From Austropuccinia psidii (lineage: Eukaryota; Basidiomycota; Pucciniomycetes; Pucciniales; Sphaerophragmiaceae): a DNA stretch of 64,000 nt. A model generated the notes under the pieces. The model was given only the letters and a program-made list of their open reading frames with translations. It had not been told where the DNA came from and ran no database searches. The stretch lies in the NCBI GenBank assembly GCA_023105745.1, contig JALGQZ010000009.1:10080937-10144936 (forward strand), in the 5' to 3' direction. The position numbers and the translations under genes were made by a program. Positions 1 through 10,729 of the stretch are shown here, piece after piece. Position 1 is the first letter of the stretch, and each line of letters starts with the position of its first letter.

Positions 1-124
1 AGACTGTATCCATAGCTGTGTCTTCCTGGTTACATGGTGGGAACCTTACACTGTTACTATACCTATCAGCTATGAATAGGCAGGAATTGAAGTTTTCCCT
101 TCCTCCTGGGACCATTCCTTTAAC
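1..124 (-). pseudogene. Integrase fragment of an outer gypsy element (O)
   Basis: Read on the reverse strand, one frame is open throughout and matches the integrase core of the neighbouring elements: a PGG turn, NSCLFIADRYS (the others read [11 protein letters not shown]), then EDTAMDT. It aligns with the antisense of 50671-50780 in element C. It breaks off exactly where the LTR of element E begins at 125 in the opposite orientation, so E inserted into an older reverse-strand element. The rest of O lies outside the window or is deleted. Confidence 0.75.
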
Positions 125-1134
125 TGTCAGCCTGTGGCTCAAAAGCAGAGCACAAGCATGACAGCCTAATACCATAAACAAATGTAAAGATAAGATACCA
201 CCAAAACATGGAGCTAAGCCAAATCAGCTCAAAATGTATCAACAGAAAGAAGAAACTCACCACTTTTCAAATATATAAACCCCATCATCATAGGACAAAG
301 AATAACAAAGCTATTCCTCCTCAAAGTTGTTGCTGAGCATAAACCTTAATTTTCACCTCTCATCTTAAATCCAGAGGAAGAGGCTTAACTCCAGAAACTT
401 GGTATTTAAATAGAAGCTCTGAGTAAAGGCTATTGAATGGTACTAGCCAAATTGAGCTAACACCAAAATTACAGAAATTATGGCCAAAATAAGGTCAAAC
501 AAGGGTGCAAAGAATATTCACCTCTCATCTAACTTCTACATTTTCAGTGTGAGGTACTTAAAGTAGGGTCTTTTTGGAAAGATCACAATGAGGCCTACCT
601 AATGGTGCCTTCCATATCTTCATAGCTCATCTAGAACAAAAGTTATGGAGCAAGCAAGCTCCATACAGATATTGATAAAATCATATATCTGAATAACAAA
701 ACTTGTACATGGAATAGCTTTTCCATACTTAATTTTAACCATACCAAATGAGGTGCCATTGTGGAATTCCCATCCAGCTTTTCACAATGAACCAGTTTTG
801 AGCTGAATATCACAAAAATCGACAAAGGTATAGCAGTCTTAAGGTTAACATCCTACAATTGGGGCAATGGACATTTTCTATGGGATAATATCCCACAACT
901 ATGATTATGAGGTGTCAAGCAGACAAAGAAGAATTTTTATACTTCAATACCTCATAATTCATTCATGCTGGGGTCCTATATAGGTTCTTTACAGCATTCT
1001 ATGTGTCATACATGTCAGAAGAGAGCTGTGTGGTCCCCAGATGAATATTTTCACCCTGTATTGGTGAAAACTGCCCAGATGTGGTTTCATAACCACATTT
1101 GAGCCCAATACAGGGAATACAGCCTCTGTGGAAA

Positions 1135-3306
1135 TGTGAGCCTGTTAGGTATGTATAACATACCCATAAGGCCACAAATGATTTTTTAAACAGTTAATTT
1201 TGTCTTAAACAGACTTTTTAGTTGAAATTAAAATAAAAAATAACAAAAAATAAGTATAACTTTTTTTTGGATAAACAAAGTTATAAATATTATGTCATTT
1301 TTTGATTCTACACCAAAAATGACCTAGGGTACATCCATAAGGTGTTATACCCAAAAACACTTATTTCTTGTGTTATTGGAAGATTTAAGAATCTCACAGT
1401 ACTAATGTAACTTTTTTAACATTTTTTTGAAATTGTTAAATTTAAACTTAAATAAGCTTAAATTTAAAGTTGCATAAGGTTAATGCAAACTTACCAAAAT
1501 CTTAGTTAAAATTGAGGTGTGGTGTATATTTACTGAATTGGCTAAGTATTTGCCATACAGAATGCAAATCCAGCGTGAGCTCAATTTAAAAGGGTTTAAA
1601 GCCATGGTATGGCTTTAAATAAATAAAAGGGCAAAATCCACACACAAAGGTGGGACAAAGGAAAAAGACCAGATAGAGCTGGGGTACCCAACTTTTTGGA
1701 TCTGCAATGATTCAATTAAGGTTGTCTACCTGTATTGGAGGATTTTCAACCTTATTTAAACTTTAAGATTAGACTTTGATCCAACCTTAAAGTTTAAACT
1801 GGTTTTATCCCAATTTGGACAGGAATTTCAAGCTGCCAAAGGGTAAATCCCAATATGCAGGCTTGAAATCAAGGTTTTAAGAACTGTCAAAGCTTAATCA
1901 AGCTCAAAAACCTTAAATAAGCTTAAACCTTTAAAGTTACAAGAATCAAAACCTTATCAAAAGCTAAGGTTTAGTGTGTATTGCTATTTTACATGGAAAA
2001 ATAGCAATAACTTCAAAAATTCATTAAAAGTCCAAATCTCAATGGATTTCCTTGAAATTTTCACACAGATTACAATTTAATATTATCTACATATAAATTA
2101 AATTTTAAGTATCTTTTATAAATCAATTTTCTGGGGAATTAGCCTGGAAATTTATTCTTTTAATTAAGCTCAAAGAAAATTATGATTTCTTTAAAAATTA
2201 ATTAAAAATTGAGTTTAAGAGATTTCTGCTTGAAACTCTATTTTTAAGTTGTTCATGTGATGAACTTTAATATAAATAAGTTTATTCATATTGAAAACTT
2301 AAAAATAATTAGTTTAAATGGGGATTAAAGTTACATGGAGTTAAGAATAACACTGGTAGCTTTAAATTGGAATTGAAAACAAGTTTCCTTAAGTTAAGAA
2401 CTTTGTTTCTAAGTATGGTTTTTCAGTTTTGACCTGAGCACGCCCTCTTTATTCATTATTAATCATGAGAGCTGCTCTGAAGACATAAAAAGAGTCTTTT
2501 CATCACTGTTTTTGTCCATCATTCATCATCAATCCGATCATATTAGAAATTTAAACAGGTAAAGTTTTATTATTTATAAAATCTTATTATTAAAGTAATT
2601 CTTGAGTTATGTTATTCTTTATTAATTTTAAATTAAAGAATTGAAATCATAGAATTCAGATTATTGTTGTAATCATCAATAATATATTGTATATTATAAA
2701 ATTATCATCTTAAATATCTTTTAAAATCCACAAATTCCTCTTAAAAACTCTTTAATCTTAAATTTTATTATAAAAAGTTGTTTTATCTTTAAAATTATTG
2801 ATTTTAGGCGTTTTTTTAACTTATAATCATTATTTAATATAATAACTGTTGTTGTTTGACTTGTTGTATTAAATAAATATTAAAAGTAAGTTTTTCACTA
2901 AAGTTCTATATCTTTTTTATCTAGTATTAGTTTTTTTATATAGAGTTTTTATTCTATAAGAATTATTTCTGCACAGTGTGTGTTATAATTCTTATATAAA
3001 TAATATTTATATTATTTATAAGTGGTTAATATTCATATTTCCATGTGTAATTGTCTCATTAAGAGCTTTACACTTCTTATTGTTATAACTGTCAGTGACC
3101 ATAACAATAATGAGAATTATAATTTATTATAATTATTATATTTTTATAATAATAATTAAAATTATTTTTTATATATAATTATTTTTAATAATTATATTTA
3201 AATTTGTGGTTATAATATTTTGTTATATTATATATTTCTACTGAGGACAGTCATAGTACTCTTGATTTTGCTACTATTATCAAGAGTTTCATAGACAAAC
3301 CTTACA
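1135..3306 (+). repeat. 5' LTR of element A (full copy)
   Basis: It starts TGTGAGCCTG and ends ACAAACCTTACA, about 2.17 kb, closely matching the 3' LTR at 10730-12917 throughout. A CATAAAAAG stretch at 2484-2492 is a possible but weak TATA-like signal. Unusually, the PBS-like site does not follow directly: 88 bp of unique sequence and a second partial LTR intervene. Confidence 0.85.
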
Positions 3307-3394
3307 CAATGTGTACCCAGAGAGGGGGTGGACATCATCAGCAAGCCTTTTATTCTTAACCATATTGGGGTTGGTAGCCATGTAAAAGCATCAA

Positions 3395-4114
3395 TTAAGT
3401 ATTTTATCCTTTATAAATCTTAAATTAAAGAATTGAAATTATAGAAATTAAATTGTTGTTGTAATCACCTATAATATATTTTGCTTTATAAAATTATTGT
3501 CTCCAAAATATCTTTTAAAATCCACCAATTCCTCTCAAAAAGTCTTTAATAATATTTTTTATCATAAAAAGCTCTTTTATAATTTAAAACATTGATTTTT
3601 GGTGTTTTTTTAACTTATAATAATTACTTAATATAATAACTGTTATATTTGACTTTCTGTATCAAATATATATTCCAAGTAAGTTTTTCTCTAAAATTAT
3701 ATATTTTTTATCTATTATTAGGTTTTTTATATAGAAACTTTCTAGCGGAATTATTTCTGAACAGTGTGTTTCATAGTTATGTTATAAATAATATTCATAT
3801 ATACACTTTCTAAGTGGCTCAATATTTGTATTTTCCATGTGTAATTGTCTCATTAAGAGCTTTAGACTTCTTATTGCTATAATTGTCAGTGACTATAACA
3901 ATAATAGAATAATTAGAATGTATTATAATTATTATATTTTTTTATTATTATTTTATATAATAATAATTAAATTTTTTTATATATAATTATTTTTAATAAT
4001 TATATTTAAATTTGTGGTTATAATATTTTATTATATTATATATTTCTACTGAGGACAGTCATAGTACTCTTGATTTTGCTACTATTATCAAGAGTTTCAT
4101 AGACAAACCTTACA
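3395..4114 (+). repeat. Partial second LTR copy next to the PBS of element A
   Basis: It repeats the last ~700 bp of the A LTR (compare 2600-3306), again ending ACAAACCTTACA. It is more diverged from the full 5' copy than the full 5' and 3' LTRs are from each other. The 88 bp before it (3307-3394) has no match in the 3' LTR. Confidence 0.75.
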
Positions 4115-4132
4115 TTTGGGGGCATGGCCATG
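4115..4132 (+). other. PBS-like site of element A
   Basis: TTTGGGGGCATGGCCATG directly follows the LTR end. The same TTTGGGGGC core follows the 5' LTRs of B, C and E, as expected of a primer binding site. The priming tRNA was not identified. Confidence 0.6.
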
Positions 4133-4832
4133 ATTTTAGTCCAATTTTTGGGACATAAATCATATTCTAGACCTTAATTTACTGTTTTTTGACGTAAAAT
4201 TGCCATATTTATCTTAATATTGGCTTTTTTGGGACTTATCCCTTATAAATAATATTGATAATATTAATAAAGTTATTTTTTCTTAAGAATATTGTTTGAA
4301 ACAATATACTATTGAGTGACTTGGAATAAATTTCTTTTGTCTAACTAGTGGCTTCTTCACATCACAGACTTGAAATTTATTCTTTGAGTTATTCTAGTAT
4401 AAAGTGAATAATAATACAATTTTGATTAATTAACTTGTTAATTGCATAATTATTATTTCTTTAAAGAAAATAATAAATCAAATCAAAAATCTTTAAAAAT
4501 AAAAAATTTTTACTAAAAACCTTTTTTTCTTTTATCTTAGACATTTTTCTTTATTTTTGACGTAATTTGCCATAAAATTACATTAAAACAACTTTATTTA
4601 ATAAGTTGAGTTTATAAGTTATTTTTATTATTTGATAAAATACCTTATATTTTTGATTTTTCTCTAGTGTCTTCCATCAGAGAAAATTCTTCATACTCTG
4701 AAGCCTCAGAGTCCAGTATTGCAATTCAAACCAGCCCACCACCAAAGGGTTTGATAACCAAAGAGCCCTTTAAAGGTCCTGCAGGTGAATTCAATCCAAT
4801 TTTACTCTATTTTTTATTAAAGTTGAGGTGCA

Positions 4833-5613
4833 ATGACTCCTACTAGAAGTGGAAGTAACTACTCCATCCAATCAAATGGATCTGGACCAGGACATTCCAT
4901 CCACAAATCCAAAAGGCAATAATGTCTTCCCAGAGGAGAGGCACAAATGGAGGATGCCAGAAGTTCCACCAGTTCCCAAAGGTTAGCCATCACCTTTGAA
5001 CCTCTTATTGAAAGTTCAGAAGCTGACATAACTGCTATTGCTGTGAGACCTGAACCATTTCCAACAGGCAGCTGTGGAAATTTATCAATCTCAATGGAAG
5101 AATTGTTTCTTGGCATCAAAACAACAAGAGTGGGAACTTCTCCCAAGTCTTTGGATAGGCACCATGAACTCTTATCTTCAAGTGAAGAAGTTAATGGGAC
5201 CAGAAAAGACAGAAGACCTTCTGATGGGTTGGACACCCATGTCTGTCAAAGGACAAGTCCAACAGATAAAAGCTTGGTTGAAAAACCAAAGCATGTTATC
5301 AGAGGATCAGAAGAAGAAGTTGGCCCAAGGCAAGGAAACCAGCCCAGTGGAAGCTCCCCAAGAATCCACCAGCAAAGTTCCGCCTCAACAAGTGCCAAAC
5401 AGCCCCAAGCAAGCCCCAAAAACCAACCAGAAGGGCAAGCAAAAGGAAAAGGGAAAGGCAAAGCCCAAGTGGAACAAGCCTTACCCTCAGAATTACAGAA
5501 TCCCAAAGAAGGAAAAGACAGCCATGGATAATGTGTTCAATATGGCAAGAGCCTTGATGGAATTCAAAAACAAGGAGGAGGAAAGATTGAACCAATCTTT
5601 CCGAAAGAAATAG
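4833..5613 (+). pseudogene. Element A ORF1: basic upstream protein, frameshifted
   Basis: The ATG at 4833 opens a frame with T-R-S-G near its start, as does B ORF1 at 16728, but it stops within 30 codons. The homologous reading resumes in another frame at about 5074-5613. There it has an acidic/hydrophobic first half, then a lysine-, proline- and glutamine-rich basic stretch (roughly 5320-5490), then a short helical tail with MARALMEF before the stop. B has the same tail (MARTIMEL). The stop comes 48 bp before ORF2. The function is unknown; it may be an N-terminal gag piece or nucleic-acid-binding accessory protein. Other long frames across 4947-5531 and on the reverse strand look like shadows. 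Confidence 0.55.
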
Positions 5614-5660
5614 ATCTTGTAAAGCTTGTAACTCACTTTGAATCTTGTAATAAAGAAATT

Positions 5661-7436
5661 ATGGCAAAATTTAAAACATTTGATCATGTCCAACAGAAGT
5701 TTGGTAATGAGATATTAAAAGTGAAAGAACAAAAAAAGACTATTATTGGTCTTGAAAATGTTAATAAAGACAATATTGTGTCTTTGACGCAAATTTGTGA
5801 AAGACTTGAGTCTAAAGTTACCTTACTCAATCAACCAGATGAGAACTCAATTTCTTTTATAACTGGACAGCTAAGAGAATTGAAAATACAAGTTCAAAAC
5901 TTGGAAAATTCTACTGGTCACAATGCAGCTCTTTTTCAAGAACAATTGGAAAAAAGTGATAAAGCAAGACTTGAATTGAAAGAAGACAATCAATCAAGTA
6001 TTAATAATATATCACCAAAAAATGAATTGCCAAGGCAATCCACACCGATTCTTTACAGAAATGTTCTTAACTTGAATAATGATTTACATCATACAATTTC
6101 AAGTCATGATGTGGGAACTGCTTGCAATTTTAAGGAAATTCCAAGATTAGAGGAATGGCCAACCTTCAGTGGTGAAGGAGAATATAATCATATGGAATTT
6201 ATGAAAACAATTGATAGGTTCAAAGAAGACTTTAACATACCAGAGGAATACATAAGTGCCAGATTACACTCATTACTTACCAAATCAGCAAAGAAATGGT
6301 ATTATAAACTGAGACAAGACCATGGTAAACATTCTTGGCCTTGGTGGAAAGAACAAATTATTTCCAAATGGGCAAATGATTCCTGGAGATTTAGAATGGA
6401 AAATTCATTTGAAGAAGCCATGTTTAATATTGAAAGGGACAGGCCCATGACTTGGTTTCTTAAACAAAAGGACAGGTTAACTGCCCTTCATCCTGATATG
6501 TCTGAAACAATGGTACATAAAAGGATATTAAGAAAATGTGGTGGTGACCTTGAGCATGCTATAAGAAGCAGAGGTATTGAGCCTTGCTCTACAGAGGATT
6601 ATATCAATGCTATGGAGGACATCACTACTAGAACAAAAATTGGAAGGAATTGGATCAAAACCCCAATAGACAACAAGACTAGTGGGAAACCAATTTCAAA
6701 ACCAAATAAACCACATGACAGACCTCCTTTGAAATGTCATAAATGTGGAAGCACATCTCATTTGGCAAACACTTGTCCAAAAAAGCCAAGAGTCCATGAG
6801 ATAAATGTTGAAAAAGTGGAAGACACAAAAGAAACTTATGTATCTTTACATGAAAGTGATTCTGAGCCTTCAGAAGAAGAAGAAGTATCAGAAGAACTTT
6901 GTATAGAAAATATTAATGTTGCTTTTGAAGTCACTGAGGTACATACTCACTTACCACAGTACAGTGATGAATGTATGGATCTCATACATGTGCAAGATGC
7001 CAAAATGCAAAAAGCCAAACCTGCCAGAGGTAAAGGTTATACAACTGGGTCATCTTGTATCACTAGTATTGTGATAAATAACACAGGAGCCAAGATACGT
7101 CTTGACTCAGGTGCTTTTTGCACTTGTGCTGGAAAGGATCATCTTTACAAAATTTATACCAATTTGCAAGAAATATTAATGCCAATTGAAGGTATAACAT
7201 TCAGCAGTGCTAGCCAATATATGCACCCCTTGGGTATATTTAGAGCAGCAATCATATTTCCTCATCCTGCAGGAAGTATAAGATTGAAAGTTGCAATTGT
7301 TTTTATGAATAATTGTACTTCACAACACTTTATACTTGGGAATGATTATCTAAATATTTATGGTATTGATATTAATAATCATAAAGACAGGTATTTCACT
7401 ATTGGGGAAAAAAAAAAAACTTTGCTTTTCCTCTAG
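5661..7436 (+). CDS. Element A gag-protease (intact part of ORF2)
   Basis: A 591-codon open frame. Residues 1-130 are probably coiled coil. Residues ~165-300 are a Ty3/gypsy-type gag capsid (FSGEGEYNHMEF, then KWYYKLRQDH). A CCHC knuckle (CHKCGSTSHLANTC) follows near residue 360. Acidic residues separate it from an aspartic protease with LDSGAFC near 475 and the FILGNDYL flap-partner motif near 560. The frame ends in a run of 12 A at about 7411-7422, where a length change probably moved it out of frame with RT. It would assemble particles, bind RNA and cleave the polyprotein. With pol broken it could act only in trans. Confidence 0.75.
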   Translation: MAKFKTFDHVQQKFGNEILKVKEQKKTIIGLENVNKDNIVSLTQICERLESKVTLLNQPDENSISFITGQLRELKIQVQNLENSTGHNAALFQEQLEKSDKARLELKEDNQSSINNISPKNELPRQSTPILYRNVLNLNNDLHHTISSHDVGTACNFKEIPRLEEWPTFSGEGEYNHMEFMKTIDRFKEDFNIPEEYISARLHSLLTKSAKKWYYKLRQDHGKHSWPWWKEQIISKWANDSWRFRMENSFEEAMFNIERDRPMTWFLKQKDRLTALHPDMSETMVHKRILRKCGGDLEHAIRSRGIEPCSTEDYINAMEDITTRTKIGRNWIKTPIDNKTSGKPISKPNKPHDRPPLKCHKCGSTSHLANTCPKKPRVHEINVEKVEDTKETYVSLHESDSEPSEEEEVSEELCIENINVAFEVTEVHTHLPQYSDECMDLIHVQDAKMQKAKPARGKGYTTGSSCITSIVINNTGAKIRLDSGAFCTCAGKDHLYKIYTNLQEILMPIEGITFSSASQYMHPLGIFRAAIIFPHPAGSIRLKVAIVFMNNCTSQHFILGNDYLNIYGIDINNHKDRYFTIGEKKKTLLFL

Positions 7437-10400
7437 AAAAAAGAGAAATTACTGTCATTAAACAAGTAAAAAATGTTAATAAGGAAAAATTTATGTCAAG
7501 TCAATTAATTGAAGCACAAATTAGCCCTGAATTCACACTGGAAATGAAGGAAGAACTTATTGAAATTTTATTTTAAAACAGGGAAGCCTTTTCTTCAGAT
7601 AATGAACCACTTGGGGCTATAAAAGGCCATGAGGTGGACATTATTCTTAATGTGGAAAGGCCTTATCCGCCACTGTTAAGAAGACCAGCTTACCCAGCTA
7701 GCCCTATGGCTAGACAAGCATTAGAAAATCATATTCATGAACTAATGAAACTGGGAGTCCTTAGAAAAGGTGGACACAATGAGGAGGTAGAAGTCACAAC
7801 TCCAGTAATCATTACTTGGCATAATGATATGTCAAGGATGGTTGGTGATTTTAGAGCACTGAATACCTATACTATCCCAGACAGGTATCCAATCCCTAGA
7901 ATTCATGAGACTTTGACTCAATTATCCAAAGCAAGATTCATTACTTCCATTGATGCTTTAAAGGCTTTCACCAGAATGTTTTGACACCCCATGCTAGCAA
8001 ATTATTGAGAATAATTGCTCATTGTGGTATATATGAATATTTGAGGATGCCTTTTGGTATTAAAAATGCACCCTCTCATTACCAAAGAATGATGAATACT
8101 ATCTTCCCACATGAATTATCAGAGGGATGGTTAATCATTTATATTGATGACATTATCATTTGTTCAGAAACCTGTCAATTACATTTAGAGAGACTTTCAT
8201 TAGTACTTAAGAAAATTCTACAAGTGAACATGAAAATGTTTCTTAAAAAATGTAATTTTGGTTTTCATGAGTTAAAAGCTCCAGGACATGTAGTCTCAGG
8301 ACTAAGCCTTGGTGTTGATAAGAACAAAGTGGCTGCAGTTTTACTGAAACAAATGCCCCAAAAAAAAAGGAATGATGTCTTTCTTAGGGTTTGCCAGTTA
8401 TTACAGGCAACACCTTAAAGATTTTGCAATCCATGCCAGATCATTATACAGAATTTGTGATCAACAAACTGTTTTTGAAATGATGCAGGAGAGAATTCAA
8501 GCATATGATAAAATCAAGTATGCCTTGACCAATGCACCATTATTACTTATGCAAGACTGGAAACTTCCTTTCAAGCTGTATATTGATGGATGTGGTGAAG
8601 GTTTGTGAGCTGCTCTTCATCAAGTTCAAATTGTCAATGACAAGCCTTATGAAGGTCCAATTTTTTTTATTTCAAGACAAATTAAACCTACTGAGGCCAG
8701 ATATGGAGCTTGCCAAATGGAGTGCCTTTGCCTTGTTTGGGCTCTGGAAAAACTTCATTACTATCTTGATGGTAGTGTGTTTGAAGTAATTACTGATTGT
8801 AATGCAGTAAAATCACTTCTTAACATGAAAACTCCAAACAGACACATGTTAAGATGGCAGATTGCTATACAGGAGTATAGAGGCAATATGACCATAGTAC
8901 ACAAAGCTGGAAATATTCACAAGAATGCTGATGGCTTAAGTAGATGGGCATTATCCAATACACCTGAAAATCCTGCCTATGTTCCTACAAGTGCAGAACC
9001 TCAAATCCCAATTGAAGGAATTAACATCACAGATGTGGGAACAGAATTCTTTGAGGAAGTTAGAGAAAGCTATAAGAAAGATAAAAATTGCCATATACTT
9101 ACTTCTCTACTTGACAAAGATTGCAAATATGCAGCATTGGCTAATTCTCTGGATGATATTTGGAAAACATCTTATGATAATGGAAGATTCCATTTGTTTG
9201 ATGGTATACTATATCATAGATCTAAACACACATGTGTCATGGTCCTATGTAGTAGAATGTTGATTAACACAATACTACTAGAATCCCATGATAACATTTA
9301 TTCTGGACATCTGTCTGAAGACAGAACAATGGAAAGAATTAATACATGTGCCTGGTGGCCATCTTGGAGAAAAGATGTCATTGATTACTGTCATAGTTGT
9401 GATAGATGCCAGAAAGCCAATAAAGCTACTGGTAAAAGATTTGGTCTGATGATCCATATCCAAGAATCAAGTACCCCGTGGGAAGTGGTTCACATGGATT
9501 GGGTAACTGCATTACCACCTGGAAGTGATAAAAGCTACAATGCATGTCTTGTTATTATAGACAGATATAGTAAAACACCAATCTTTTTACAATGTCACAC
9601 AGATGACACAGCTATGGATACAGCTCTTTTGATCTGGAATAAAGTAATGTCCCATACTGGTCTATTTAAAAACATCATTAGTGACAGAGACCCAAAATTT
9701 ACATCAGCCTTATGGACTAATTTAAATAAGCTTTTGGGTACAAAATTATAATTCTCAACAGCATACCATCCACAAACAGATGGGTTGGCAGAAAGAATGA
9801 TTCAAACCCTTGAGGACATGATCAGAAGATTTCGTGCTTATGGCCTGGAGTTTATAGATTCTGACGGCTTTACCCATGATTTGTGTAATCTTATACCAGC
9901 ATTGGAATTAGCCTACAAGACCTCCATCCATGCTTCAACAGGCAAGACCCCTGCAATGTTGGAAAAAGGATGGAACCCCAAACTTCCAATTGATACTTTG
10001 AAGAAAGATCAGGTTGACATTCATCCAAATGCTTCAAGCTTTAAACTATTGCTTGATAAAGTGAGACATCATGCAAATCAGAGCATGAATGATGCCTTTG
10101 AACATGCTAAGCAGAAATGGGATAAAAGTCATAAAACCCCAGTATGCAAAGTAGGGGACTTAATACTAGTTTCAACCTTGAAATTTAATAATATTAAAGG
10201 TCCAAAGAAATTGAAAGATTCCTTTGCAGGACCATTTATTATTAAATCCCTTCATGGGACAAATGCAGTGCAAGTAGAACTGTCAGGAGAACTGGAAAAT
10301 AAACATCCAACATTCCCTGTCAGTCTAGTAAAGCATTACAATTCAAGTGATAAGGAATTATTTCCTTTAAGAAATGAAACACCCTTAGAAGTACCCACAA

Positions 10401-10593
10401 TAGATCTCAGTGAGGAGAAAAAGGTACGAAAAGTCTTGAAAGAAAGAAGACTTAGGGGAAAAATGAAAGAGAATACTTAGTCAGGTATAAAAATCCACAA
10501 CATGAAGATAAATGGATTGTAGAAAGCAAAATACCTGATTCCCAAAGGTTTCTCAGAAGATTCAGACATGAGAGAAGACCAATTGCTCAATAA
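7437..10593 (+). pseudogene. Element A pol remnant: RT, RNase H, integrase, chromodomain-like tail
   Basis: Reverse transcriptase keeps YPIPRIHE, RMPFGIKNAPSHYQ and an intact YIDD box near 8140-8152. RNase H follows (8570-8960, ending ADGLSRW). Integrase has its zinc region and catalytic core ([26 protein letters not shown]), then a GPF module and a short chromodomain-like tail (YLVRY...WIVESKIP...LLRR-type) ending at TAA 10591-10593. Breaks: stop TAA at 7574; frameshift near 7963; frameshift in an A-run near 8360; stop TGA near 8606; stop TAA at 9749 in the integrase core; and a frameshift near 10465 before the tail. Confidence 0.85.
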
Positions 10594-10656
10594 AAAGTTT
10601 GAATTGTGTTCTTTACATACTTAAAAGTATAAGTAGAGAGGTTTGACAGTGGATTA

Positions 10657-10729
10657 TACCCCCCCCAAATAACCTGGGGGGAGACTACAAAAGAAAAATT
10701 GTGGTACAATTTTTTTTGGTGGTAGGGAA
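10657..10729 (+). other. Polypurine-tract region of element A
   Basis: The 3' end of the internal region holds a C-run followed by CTGGGGGGAGACTACAAAAGAAAAA, and ends in GGTAGGGAA right before the 3' LTR. Purine-rich DNA here is the expected plus-strand priming site. The exact tract is uncertain. Confidence 0.45.

Noticed and set aside
4947..5531. 194-codon forward frame overlapping ORF1 of element A
   Set aside because: Its composition matches no relative. The homologous, basic, MARALMEF-containing frame is the one at 5074-5613.
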